A stretch of 31,274 nt of DNA. Origin: CAYLWZ01 sp964585805. GTDB taxonomy: Bacteria; Patescibacteriota; Minisyncoccia; Minisyncoccales; GWA2-38-27. Of the stretch, positions 15,061 through 22,092 are shown in pieces. The translations under genes and the position numbers were made by a program. Below the pieces are notes generated by a model that made no database searches, was not told the DNA's origin, and saw only the letters and a list, made by a program, of their open reading frames with translations. How positions within the stretch are numbered: position 1 is the first letter of the stretch; each line of letters opens with the position of its first letter. The DNA is taken from contig CAZPFE010000003.1 in assembly GCA_964585805.1 (NCBI GenBank), positions 1 through 31,274 on the forward strand, given 5' to 3'.

Positions 15061-15792
15061 ATGAAAAAAGCGTTTTTAAAGATAGTAGCGATATTTATAA
15101 TTGGTTTTAGTGGGGGTTTGTTGGCTAATTATTATAATTATTCTCAACTTAAGGGACAAATAGATAATTTAATAACTGAAAAGAATTTGTTGTCTCAAAA
15201 AATGTGTAGTGACGAGAAGAATTTTTCTAGTGGAGAGAAGGAGGATAGTTTAAAAGAATTGGTAGGAAGAGTTGAAAAGTCAGTTGTTGGGATAAGAACT
15301 GAAACTCGGAATAAAAAAGTGATACTTGGTTCAGGTTTTGTTATTACTTCTGATGGCTTGATAATTACTTTAGCAGACATAGTACCACCAGGAGAAAAAT
15401 TTGTTTTTTGGATTAATGGCAAAGAGGTAAATTATCAAGTTTTAAAACGAGACTTAAAGAACAATTTAGCCTTAATAAGGATAAAAGATGATAGCGGCTT
15501 TCTTACCACCCCTTTTGTTAATCCTGAAGATTTACTAACAGGAGAAAAGATATTTGTTCTTGGCTTAATTCTTTTTAATAAAGATAAAGCAGTTAAAATT
15601 GTTAATACAGGTATTATTAGGTCTTTAGAGCTGGATGAAGATATTACGACTAATATCAAGGAAGATGTTTATCTAAAAGGAGGGCCAGTGTTTGATTTTA
15701 AGGGTAAATTTATCGGTTTAGCAGAAATCAATAAGGAAGGAGAATTGAAAATAATACCTCCTCAAGTTATTCATCAATTTATTGGGTTTTAA
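15061..15792 (+). CDS. HtrA-like pseudoprotease, membrane anchored
   Basis: An N-terminal membrane helix (about 5-23) and a short coiled segment precede a trypsin-like domain (about 65-243) that aligns with the active HtrA encoded at 10980. All three catalytic positions differ: TNKHVV becomes TLADIV (Asp106 for His), QDLAVIKI becomes NNLALIRI (Asn135 for Asp), and GNSGGPL becomes YLKGGPV (Lys206 for Ser). There is no PDZ domain. The fold-defining Gly motifs (LGSGFVITSDGLIIT, KGGPVFDFKGKFIGL) are kept, so it is more likely a maintained inactive homologue than a decaying gene. It starts 15 bases after clpB and probably shares its transcript. The role may be binding or regulation; this is inference. 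Confidence 0.8.
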   Translation: MKKAFLKIVAIFIIGFSGGLLANYYNYSQLKGQIDNLITEKNLLSQKMCSDEKNFSSGEKEDSLKELVGRVEKSVVGIRTETRNKKVILGSGFVITSDGLIITLADIVPPGEKFVFWINGKEVNYQVLKRDLKNNLALIRIKDDSGFLTTPFVNPEDLLTGEKIFVLGLILFNKDKAVKIVNTGIIRSLELDEDITTNIKEDVYLKGGPVFDFKGKFIGLAEINKEGELKIIPPQVIHQFIGF

Positions 15793-15799
15793 AACTAAT

Positions 15800-16543
15800 T
15801 TAGTTTTTTTCAAAAAGAAGTAGAAATAACGTTTTGATAAAATTGACAATTTCTTCATTTTCTAAAGAAAAGTGTATCTTATTAGAAGAAAAGAGAATTA
15901 CCTTTTCGGTTATAACTCCTATGCCTTTAAATTTTATTATTTCTGCAACAAAAGGAGAATTTTTTGTTTCTAAATAAGGAAGAGAGATGTTAGATTTTTT
16001 TAAAGAAAATTCTTTTATTTTTATTGATCCTAGTCTTTTTTTTATTTTTTGATATATTTGAATTCGTTGTTTATCATTTAAAATTTTTTTATCAGTAATA
16101 AAAAGGTAAATTTCCTTATTTAAAGTTGTTAAAAATTCATCAAGGAGAATTTCAAAGCCAGTTTTGCCATAATAGATTTTAATGTTTTTTTCTTTGTTGA
16201 GATAATATTTTCCTCTTAAAACAGCGATTATTCTGGTCAACTCTCTTTCTTTTTCTTCTAATTCTTTTTTGGCGATTTTTATAATTTTAAAGAGGTTATC
16301 GGGTGATTGAGCACTAAAATATTTTTTTGTCTTTTCTTTGTTTTCTTTGATTAGATTCTTTTCTTTTAATTTTTTAATTATTTCATAAGTAGTTGGTCGG
16401 CTAATTCTTATTTTTTTGGCTAAATCTTGAGCAGAAATATATCCTGTTTCTAAAAGAGTAAGATATGCTTCTGCTTCTTTACTTGTTAAACCAAATTTTT
16501 TTAGCTCTAACGGTAAAGGATTAAAATTATTTCCCAGAAATAT
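15800..16543 (-). CDS. TrmB-family transcriptional regulator without a canonical start codon
   Basis: The frame is open from 16543 down to the stop at 15800 (about 245 residues). The N-terminal part reads KKFGLTSKEAEAYLTLLETG, AQDLAKKIRISRPTTYEIIK and KLKEKNLIKE, a clear TrmB-type winged helix, then a coiled linker and an effector-like C-terminal domain (IKIYYGKTGFEILLDEFL and onward). An in-frame TTG at 16240 would remove the whole DNA-binding domain, so it is not the true start. Above the helix-turn-helix the frame has no ATG, GTG or TTG before a stop at 16544-16546; CTG (16537) or ATA (16543) are the only candidates. A TATAAT box lies upstream on this strand at about 16567-16572. It is divergent from the alkyltransferase gene. 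The regulated genes are unknown. Confidence 0.78.
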   Translation of the reverse strand: MFLGNNFNPLPLELKKFGLTSKEAEAYLTLLETGYISAQDLAKKIRISRPTTYEIIKKLKEKNLIKENKEKTKKYFSAQSPDNLFKIIKIAKKELEEKERELTRIIAVLRGKYYLNKEKNIKIYYGKTGFEILLDEFLTTLNKEIYLFITDKKILNDKQRIQIYQKIKKRLGSIKIKEFSLKKSNISLPYLETKNSPFVAEIIKFKGIGVITEKVILFSSNKIHFSLENEEIVNFIKTLFLLLFEKN

Positions 16544-16566
16544 TTATTTTTATTTTTAGTTTATTA

Positions 16567-16572
16567 TACAAT
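16567..16572 (-). promoter_or_regulatory. Candidate -10 box of the TrmB-family gene
   Basis: On the minus strand TATAAT lies about 23 bases before the first possible codon of the regulator. That would give a very short leader. No matching -35 box is obvious. Confidence 0.4.
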
Positions 16573-16609
16573 AATAAATAAAGATAAGGAACATAATTAG
16601 AAGAGTATT

Positions 16610-16867
16610 ATGGTTAATAATAGTTTTCAAGAAAGAGTTTATCAAATAGTTAAAAATATCCCTTTAGGCAAAACAATGACTTATAAAGAAGTAGCAGAGA
16701 AAGCGGGTTCGCCGCGAGCTTGGCGGGCAGTTGGTAATATTCTTCATAAGAATAAAGACCCTCAGATTCCTTGCCACCGAGTTATCAGGTCTAATGGAGA
16801 GATAGGCAATTATAATCAAGGAAAGGCAAAGAAGATATATTTACTTAAAAAAGAAGGAGCAATATAA
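16610..16867 (+). CDS. MGMT-family DNA alkyltransferase domain protein
   Basis: An 85-residue protein made only of the DNA-binding/active-site domain of O6-methylguanine-DNA methyltransferase. The active-site motif PCHRV is present with Cys55, and the helix-turn-helix region carries the conserved RAWRAVGNILHKN (36-48). The N-terminal ribonuclease-like domain of Ogt/Ada is absent. Alkyltransferase-like (ATL) proteins usually carry Trp in place of the active Cys; here Cys is kept, so transfer activity is possible. It is the first gene after the divergent TrmB-family regulator and is followed by the PEBP gene 32 bases later. Confidence 0.9.
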   Translation: MVNNSFQERVYQIVKNIPLGKTMTYKEVAEKAGSPRAWRAVGNILHKNKDPQIPCHRVIRSNGEIGNYNQGKAKKIYLLKKEGAI

Positions 16868-16899
16868 TATAAAATAATTAAATAATTTAAAATGTCTAT

Positions 16900-17487
16900 A
16901 TGTCTAATATAATTAAAACTAAAATTTATTATTTAATATTTTTTATTTTAATTTTTCTTCTAATAGGAGGTTTATTATTTTTCAAATTAAACAGTCAAAA
17001 AAAATTAGAACAAGAGATAAAAAATAATTCTCAAACGAGTATGGAACTTTTAAGTCCTGCTTTTAATAATAATGATTTTATTCCTCAAAAATATACTTGT
17101 GATGGAGAAAATATTAGTCCTCCTTTGATTATTAAAGAGGTTCCTCAAGGTACTAAAAGTTTAGTTTTAATTGTTGATGATCCTGACGCTCCAATAAAGG
17201 TGTGGGTTCATTGGTTGGTTTGGAATATTTCTCCTTCTGTCAAGGAAATAAAGGAAGGAGAAAAGGTAGAAGGCGCGGTTGAAGGATTAAATGATTTTGG
17301 CAGGAATTCTTATGGCGGGCCTTGCCCTCCAAGAGGCGTGCATCACTATCACTTTAAATTATATGCGCTGAATAAAACTATTAATCTTCCTTCTTCTTCA
17401 AGAAAAAAAGATTTAGAAGAAGCAATTTTAGGCTCTGTAATTGCTAAGGCAGAATTAGTAGGTCTTTACCAAAGAAAAAGAAGATGA
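16900..17487 (+). CDS. PEBP / YbhB-type (Raf kinase inhibitor-like) protein, membrane anchored
   Basis: An N-terminal membrane helix (about 9-28) is followed by a phosphatidylethanolamine-binding-protein fold. The ligand-site motifs are present: DPDAP (94-98), VHWLVWNI (103-110), GPCPPRG (140-146) and HHYHFKLYAL (148-157). At 195 residues it is a standard bacterial YbhB/YbcL-like protein plus an anchor, so the domain is probably outside the membrane. Bacterial members have no agreed function. An ATG at 16892 in another frame stops at once, so 16900 is the start. The stop codon overlaps the start of the next gene (ATGA), which points to translational coupling with the nuclease. Confidence 0.9.
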   Translation: MSNIIKTKIYYLIFFILIFLLIGGLLFFKLNSQKKLEQEIKNNSQTSMELLSPAFNNNDFIPQKYTCDGENISPPLIIKEVPQGTKSLVLIVDDPDAPIKVWVHWLVWNISPSVKEIKEGEKVEGAVEGLNDFGRNSYGGPCPPRGVHHYHFKLYALNKTINLPSSSRKKDLEEAILGSVIAKAELVGLYQRKRR

Positions 17488-18362
17488 AAATAAAAAAATT
17501 TTTTTATTTTTCAATAACAATTATCGGGATTATTCTTTTAGGGTGTTTTTATTTTTCTGATTATAGAAATTTTTCTAACTATAATTCAGGAGAGAATTCT
17601 AATCCTAATCAATGTCCTTCTTCAGAGGTAATAGTAACTAAGGTTATTGATGGTGATACGATAGTGGTGGAAGGAGGATATCATATTCGCCTTTTAGGCA
17701 TTGATGCAGATGAAAAAAATTATCCTTGTTATGAAGAAGCTAAAAAGAGATTAGAAGAATTAATTTTAAACAAGAAAGTTAGATTAGAAAAAGGTTCTTT
17801 GGACTTAGATCAATATGATCGTTGTTTAAGGTATATCTTTCTTGGTGATGAGAATATAAATTTAGAAATGGTGAAGGAAGGGTTGGCAGTGGCTCGTTTT
17901 TATAGCCCAGAAGAAAAATATAGAAATGAGATTTCTCAAGCAGAAAAAGAGGCAATGACTAATAAGATCGGATGTAAATGGAAAGAAAAAGGAGGAGAGA
18001 ATGAGTTAAAGGTTGAAGATAGTGAACAATGGCAAAGATTGACTTCTTCAAGGACAGGTTATAAGCTTATTAAAGCTTGTCAAGCAGGGGATTATTTAGG
18101 AGAAAAAGTTATTGCAGAGGGTAGGATAGTAGATACTTATTATAGTTCTTCAAAAGGAGTTGTTTTTTTAAATTTTGAAAAGCCTTATCCAAACCAATGT
18201 TTGACCGGAGTTATTTTTAGCGATAGTTTAGAAAATTTTAAAGATAATCCTCAGGAGTATTATTTAAATAAAATAGTCAGGATAATAGGAGAGGTAAAAG
18301 AATATAAAAATAGGCCGGAAATAATTTTAGATACTCCTCAACAGATAGAAGTATTAGAATGA
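17484..18362 (+). CDS. Lipoprotein thermonuclease (SNase family) with extra C-terminal domain
   Basis: A secreted, lipid-anchored nuclease. The N-terminus ends in a lipobox, ILLGC, with Cys21. The staphylococcal-nuclease domain (about 47-168) keeps the calcium and catalytic residues by alignment to the textbook enzyme: Asp58 (VIDGDT), Arg69, Asp74 and Glu77 (IRLLGIDADE), and Arg113 (DQYDRCLRY). A second domain of about 105 residues (185-292) has the beta-rich pattern of an OB-type fold (EKVIAEGRIVDTYYSSSKG, NKIVRIIGEVKEYKNRPEI) and may bind nucleic acid. The gene overlaps the PEBP gene by 4 bases. A role in scavenging external DNA or RNA would suit a nucleotide-auxotrophic lifestyle, but this is inference. 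Confidence 0.88.
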   Translation: MKIKKFFYFSITIIGIILLGCFYFSDYRNFSNYNSGENSNPNQCPSSEVIVTKVIDGDTIVVEGGYHIRLLGIDADEKNYPCYEEAKKRLEELILNKKVRLEKGSLDLDQYDRCLRYIFLGDENINLEMVKEGLAVARFYSPEEKYRNEISQAEKEAMTNKIGCKWKEKGGENELKVEDSEQWQRLTSSRTGYKLIKACQAGDYLGEKVIAEGRIVDTYYSSSKGVVFLNFEKPYPNQCLTGVIFSDSLENFKDNPQEYYLNKIVRIIGEVKEYKNRPEIILDTPQQIEVLE

Positions 18363-18407
18363 ATTTTTTAAATTTTAAATAGTTCTACTAAACAACCTGT
18401 TTAGACA

Positions 18408-18443
18408 TTGACTTTTTGTTTGAATTTTTTATTGTTTTATAAT
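18408..18443 (+). promoter_or_regulatory. Candidate promoter of the GAF gene
   Basis: TTGACT (18408-18413) is followed by TATTGT (18430-18435, 16-base spacer) and by a better TATAAT (18438-18443), which pairs at 16 bases with a weak TTGTTT at 18416-18421. The true combination is unclear. Confidence 0.45.
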
Positions 18444-18469
18444 GTTCTTTAATAGAAAATTAACAGAGT

Positions 18470-18487
18470 AAGGAGGAAAAAGGAGGG
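18470..18487 (+). promoter_or_regulatory. Double Shine-Dalgarno site
   Basis: AAGGAGG (18470-18476) and AAGGAGGG (18480-18487) occur in tandem. The second ends 7 bases before the ATG at 18495, the same spacing as at the two other strong sites in this window. Confidence 0.8.
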
Positions 18488-18494
18488 AAGAAGA

Positions 18495-19154
18495 ATGATT
18501 GATTACAAAAAAGCGTTAAAGATTATGAGAGAGGTTTTAGAAGCGCTTGCTGAGCAGAGGTCTGTAAAGCAAGCGATCGTAGAATCAATGGCTGATATTT
18601 TAGGAATAGAAAGGTGCGCTGTGTTTAAAATTTATCGAAAAGAGGAAGATAGGAGGGTGATATTATGTAAAATTGTGGCTGGAATACCTAAGAACGAGCA
18701 CAAGATAGGCTTAACAGAGGAGATACACAGGTATCCCGATATTCAACGGGCAATAGAGACAAAAAAAGTTCTTTTTATCCAGGACCCAAAGGATAATCCT
18801 CTGACTTTTTATTTTGTTGATGCTGTAATAGAGAAGGATATCAATCAGATTCTCTACATCCCTATATTTTTTAATAACAGATCAAAAAGAACAATCGGAG
18901 TAGTTGTTTTAGATGCTATAGGAAAAAGGAGATTTTCAGATGAAGAGGTGGAGTTTTGTCAAGAGATTGGAAGAGTTCTTTCTTTAATTTTAGAGCAAGA
19001 GGAAGTTATTGTGGAAAACGTGAGGGATAAGTTTTTAAATAAGACAGTAGGTTTAGGTGGCTTCGCGGAAAGGATAAGAAAACATTCCCAAAAAATTGTA
19101 GAGATTATTAGTGAGATGGAAAAAGAGATAATACCAAAGGGAGATATGTTTTAA
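18495..19154 (+). CDS. GAF-domain protein with histidine-kinase-like C-terminal helices
   Basis: A soluble 219-residue protein. Residues about 10-170 form a GAF domain (ILGIERCAVFKIYRKEEDRR, LYIPIFFNNRSKRTIGVVVL, FSDEEVEFCQEIGRVLS). The last 40 residues (FLNKTVGLGGFAERIRKHS, then EIISEMEKEI) resemble the two dimerisation helices of a sensor histidine kinase just after the phospho-acceptor box. The acceptor His and its HE box are missing, and there is no ATPase domain. It therefore looks like a sensor reduced to its ligand-binding and dimerisation parts. It is monocistronic, with a strong double Shine-Dalgarno site and a terminator. The ligand is unknown. Confidence 0.8.
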   Translation: MIDYKKALKIMREVLEALAEQRSVKQAIVESMADILGIERCAVFKIYRKEEDRRVILCKIVAGIPKNEHKIGLTEEIHRYPDIQRAIETKKVLFIQDPKDNPLTFYFVDAVIEKDINQILYIPIFFNNRSKRTIGVVVLDAIGKRRFSDEEVEFCQEIGRVLSLILEQEEVIVENVRDKFLNKTVGLGGFAERIRKHSQKIVEIISEMEKEIIPKGDMF

Positions 19155-19191
19155 AAAGGGAGATAGGCTTTTAATCCTGTCTCCTTTTTTT
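19153..19191 (+). terminator. Intrinsic terminator after the GAF gene
   Basis: AAAAAGGGAGATAGG (from 19153) pairs with CCTGTCTCCTTTTTT (19176-19190), with G-U pairs, and runs into a T-tract. It overlaps the stop codon of the gene. Confidence 0.88.
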
Positions 19192-19192
19192 C

Positions 19193-19221
19193 TTGACTTT
19201 TTTAAAGTTTTGTTTTATTGT
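19193..19221 (+). promoter_or_regulatory. Candidate promoter of the small membrane gene
   Basis: TTGACT (19193-19198) and TATTGT (19216-19221) are separated by 17 bases, directly after a terminator. A TTGACT/TATTGT pair with similar spacing also precedes the GAF gene. Confidence 0.45.
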
Positions 19222-19263
19222 TAAGATTAATTTTTAAATGATAAAAAAGATATTATTTAAGAA

Positions 19264-19271
19264 AAGGAGGT
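19264..19271 (+). promoter_or_regulatory. Strong Shine-Dalgarno site
   Basis: AAGGAGGT ends 7 bases before the ATG at 19279 and fixes the start of the small membrane protein. Confidence 0.85.
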
Positions 19272-19278
19272 AAGAAAG

Positions 19279-19530
19279 ATGGAAAGCTTGGAGATGTTGA
19301 TAAGCAAGGGGGCTAAGGGGTGTATTTTTGTTTTATTTCTAATAGGTTTATTTTCGTTTTCATTATTATTACTTTATATGTTAGCAGGTTTTATGTTTAT
19401 CTTCGGAAATACTCCTTACCCCGGAGATATTGCTTTCTTACCAAAGAAATTTTTTTTATTGACTTCTTTTTTAATATTTGGTAAGTTAAATTTTGTCAAA
19501 GAGATGATGATCCATCTCTTTGATATATAA
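19279..19530 (+). CDS. Small membrane protein (83 aa)
   Basis: A hydrophobic protein with one long or two close membrane helices (about 15-42) and a second hydrophobic stretch (about 57-68), joined by GNTPYPGDIAFLP. The PGDI piece between two hydrophobic segments is faintly like the DUF2905 family of small membrane proteins, but I would not assign it on that alone. It has its own promoter region, a perfect Shine-Dalgarno site and two hairpins downstream, and so is an independently expressed unit like the GAF gene before it. Function unknown. Confidence 0.7.
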   Translation: MESLEMLISKGAKGCIFVLFLIGLFSFSLLLLYMLAGFMFIFGNTPYPGDIAFLPKKFFLLTSFLIFGKLNFVKEMMIHLFDI

Positions 19531-19532
19531 GG

Positions 19533-19590
19533 AGAGAAGTGAGAACCACTTCTTTCCTAACAAGGGAGCTACCAGCTCCCTCTTTTTCTT
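19533..19590 (+). terminator. Hairpin and intrinsic terminator after the small membrane gene
   Basis: A first hairpin pairs AGAAGTG with CACTTCT (about 19534-19553). A second, GGGAGCT (19564-19570) with AGCTCCC (19574-19580) and a 3-base loop, is followed by TCTTTTTCTT and should act as the terminator. Confidence 0.85.
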
Positions 19591-19654
19591 TAAATCTTTT
19601 CAAAATTAAAAAATTTTGCCATAATGCTAATAATATTAAAAAAAGACAATAAAA

Positions 19655-21061
19655 ATGAAAAGGATTTTTAATATAGAGGCTAATAATAATATTGGCAAAA
19701 GCATTAAAGTTGCTGGTTGGGTGAATTCTATTAGGTCTCATGGAAAAATTATTTTTCTTGATTTAAGGGATTGGAGCGGTATTCTTCAATCTGTTTCTCT
19801 GCCAGATAATAAAGAGGCTTACGAAGTAGCAAAAAGATTAAAGCCAGAATGGGTTATTGAAGTTAAAGGAAAGGTAAATAAACGACCAGAAAAGATGGTA
19901 AACCCAAAACTCAAAACAGGAGAGGTAGAATTGTTAATTGAAGAAATAAAAATTTTATCTGAAGCAAAAACTTTGCCTTTTTCTATTGAGGGAGACGGTT
20001 ATGAAATAGGAGAGGAAAAAAGAATGAAGTATAGATATTTAGATTTAAGGAGAGAAAGACTGAAAAATAATCTTATTAAAAGACAAGAAGTGATTTATTT
20101 TATGAGAAGTTTTTTAAGAGAAAAGGGTTTTATTGAAGTTGAAACTCCTATTTTAACCAAATCTACTCCAGAAGGAGCAAGAGATTTTATAATTCCTTCT
20201 CGCCTTCAGCCGGGAAAGTTTTATGCTTTACCTCAATCTCCCCAACAATATAAACAATTGCTCCAAGTTGCTGGGATAGAAAGATATTTTCAGATTGCTC
20301 GTTGTTTTAGAGACGAAGATCCGCGAGCAGACAGGCAGGCTGAGTTTACTCAATTAGATATTGAAGCGTCTTTTGTTGAACAAGAAGATATATTAGAATT
20401 AGTGGAGGATCTTTATATTAATTTAGTCCAAAAATTATTTCCAGAAAAAGAAATTAAAGAAATTCCTTTCCCCCGCCTTTCTTACCAAGAAGTGATGGAA
20501 AAATATAAAACAGATAAACCTGATTTAAGGAAAGATAAAAACAATTCTAATGAATTAGCCTTTGCTTTTGTAGTTGATTTTCCAATGTTTGAATGGAAAG
20601 AAGAAGAAAATCGTTGGGATGCTGTTCATCATCCTTTTACTAGACCTCAAACTGAGAACATTAAAGAAATAAAAGAAAATCCTTCTCAAGTTTTGGCTTA
20701 TCAATATGATTTTGTTTTAAACGGTTATGAGATTGGGGGAGGCAGTTTAAGATCTTATAAGCCAGAAATTTTAGAAGCAGTTTTTGAAGTAATGGGTCAT
20801 CAAAAATCAGAAATTTGGCAAAAATTTGGCCATTTGTTAGAATCTTTTGAATACGGTGTCCCTCCTCATGGGGGTATTGCGCCAGGTATTGATAGATTTT
20901 TGGCTATTCTATTTAATGAGCCCAACATTAGAGAAGTTATTGCTTTTCCAAAAACAGGAGATAATCGGGATTTAATGATGGATGCTCCTTCTGAAGTTTC
21001 AGAAAAACAATTAAAAGAGTTAAGAATTAAAGTAGAAAAACCAAAAGAGGAAAATAAGTAA
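19655..21061 (+). CDS. aspS: Aspartate--tRNA ligase, bacterial type lacking the GAD domain
   Basis: Charges tRNA-Asp with aspartate. An N-terminal OB anticodon domain (1-105) is followed by a class II core: motif 1 around FIEVETPILTKSTPEGARDF (159-178), motif 2 around FRDEDPRADRQAEFTQLDIE (218-237), and motif 3 GIAPGIDRFLAIL near the C-terminus. The sequence is clearly the bacterial AspRS type, but it has 468 residues where about 580-600 is usual. The missing part is exactly the inserted GAD domain: MEKYKTDKPDLR (281-292) is joined by a linker of about 12 residues to VVDFPMFEW (306-314). Whether it also charges tRNA-Asn cannot be told from the sequence. The carboxypeptidase gene follows with no spacing. 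Confidence 0.95.
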   Translation: MKRIFNIEANNNIGKSIKVAGWVNSIRSHGKIIFLDLRDWSGILQSVSLPDNKEAYEVAKRLKPEWVIEVKGKVNKRPEKMVNPKLKTGEVELLIEEIKILSEAKTLPFSIEGDGYEIGEEKRMKYRYLDLRRERLKNNLIKRQEVIYFMRSFLREKGFIEVETPILTKSTPEGARDFIIPSRLQPGKFYALPQSPQQYKQLLQVAGIERYFQIARCFRDEDPRADRQAEFTQLDIEASFVEQEDILELVEDLYINLVQKLFPEKEIKEIPFPRLSYQEVMEKYKTDKPDLRKDKNNSNELAFAFVVDFPMFEWKEEENRWDAVHHPFTRPQTENIKEIKENPSQVLAYQYDFVLNGYEIGGGSLRSYKPEILEAVFEVMGHQKSEIWQKFGHLLESFEYGVPPHGGIAPGIDRFLAILFNEPNIREVIAFPKTGDNRDLMMDAPSEVSEKQLKELRIKVEKPKEENK

Positions 21062-22081
21062 TTGAAGTTAAGAACTTTTAAGGAAATGAAGAAAGAAAAA
21101 AAAGAAAAATTGATTACTTTTTTGCTTTTTTCTTTTGTGATTTTTTTGTTTTTTTGGAATGTTAACCTTTTTAAAAGAAATGGAAATATTTTAGCAACTG
21201 AAAATTATCAAAAAGCTGAAGTTGCTTCTATTAAAGCTGATAATTATCTTTTAAAAGAATTAAAAGAAAAGAGAGAGGAGAAAAAAATAATTTCTAATTT
21301 AAAAAAAGTAAAGCTTAAGGCACGTTCAGCGATTGCTGTTTATTTTTCTCCAGATGGGGAGGAAAAAATATTATTAGCAAAAGATCAATTTTCAAGACTT
21401 CCAATTGCTTCTTTGACAAAGTTAATGACATCTCTAGTTGTTTTTGATTTAAAGAGTGTTTATCATCCTTCAAAGATTATTAAAATAAGCAAAGAAGCGG
21501 TTGATCAAGACGGAGATTCTAAATGGGGAGGATTAAAAATAGGCGAAGAAATGACAGTTAACGCTCTTCTTCATATGGCTTTGATTGAATCAAATAATGA
21601 TGCTGCTTTTGCTTTGACAGAGCCGTTAGGGGAAGAGAGTTTTGTTGATTTAATGAATCTTTACGCAAAAAAAATAGGTTTAAAAAATACTCATTTTTAT
21701 AATCCTAACGGATTAGAACCTGATGATCCTCAGAGTCCGTTGATTAATAATTCAACAGTTATTGATTTGGCTGAATTTGCTGAATACATTTTTAATAATT
21801 ATCCTCAAATTTTTGATATTACTCGCAAGCAATCTTATCCTGTTTTAAGACCTAATGGAGAAATTCACCATTTTATTCCTGAAAACACAAATAAACTTTT
21901 AAAAGAGTTTTCTGAAGTTATTATTGGGGGTAAGACGGGTTGGTCTCCTCGGGCTAATGGTTGTCTTTTAATTGTTTTAAAAGATAAAAAAAGGAACGGA
22001 CATTTTATTAATGTGGTTTTAGGGTCAAGTGATAGATTTGGAGATATGAGAAAAATTATTAAAGCCGAAATTAATAATTAA
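21062..22081 (+). CDS. D-alanyl-D-alanine carboxypeptidase (DacA/PBP5-like, peptidase S11)
   Basis: Trims the peptide stems of peptidoglycan outside the membrane. A membrane anchor (about 17-32) precedes the S11 catalytic domain. The active-site motifs are S117-L-T-K120, S177-N-N179 and K291-T-G293, in the correct order. At 339 residues it lacks most of the C-terminal domain of classic PBP5. The TTG at 21062 directly follows the aspS stop codon and has AGAGG about 11 bases upstream. An ATG nine codons in is the alternative and would leave the membrane anchor intact. It lies between aspS and mraY on the same strand. Confidence 0.9.
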   Translation: MKLRTFKEMKKEKKEKLITFLLFSFVIFLFFWNVNLFKRNGNILATENYQKAEVASIKADNYLLKELKEKREEKKIISNLKKVKLKARSAIAVYFSPDGEEKILLAKDQFSRLPIASLTKLMTSLVVFDLKSVYHPSKIIKISKEAVDQDGDSKWGGLKIGEEMTVNALLHMALIESNNDAAFALTEPLGEESFVDLMNLYAKKIGLKNTHFYNPNGLEPDDPQSPLINNSTVIDLAEFAEYIFNNYPQIFDITRKQSYPVLRPNGEIHHFIPENTNKLLKEFSEVIIGGKTGWSPRANGCLLIVLKDKKRNGHFINVVLGSSDRFGDMRKIIKAEINN

Positions 22082-22092
22082 ATATTTTATTT

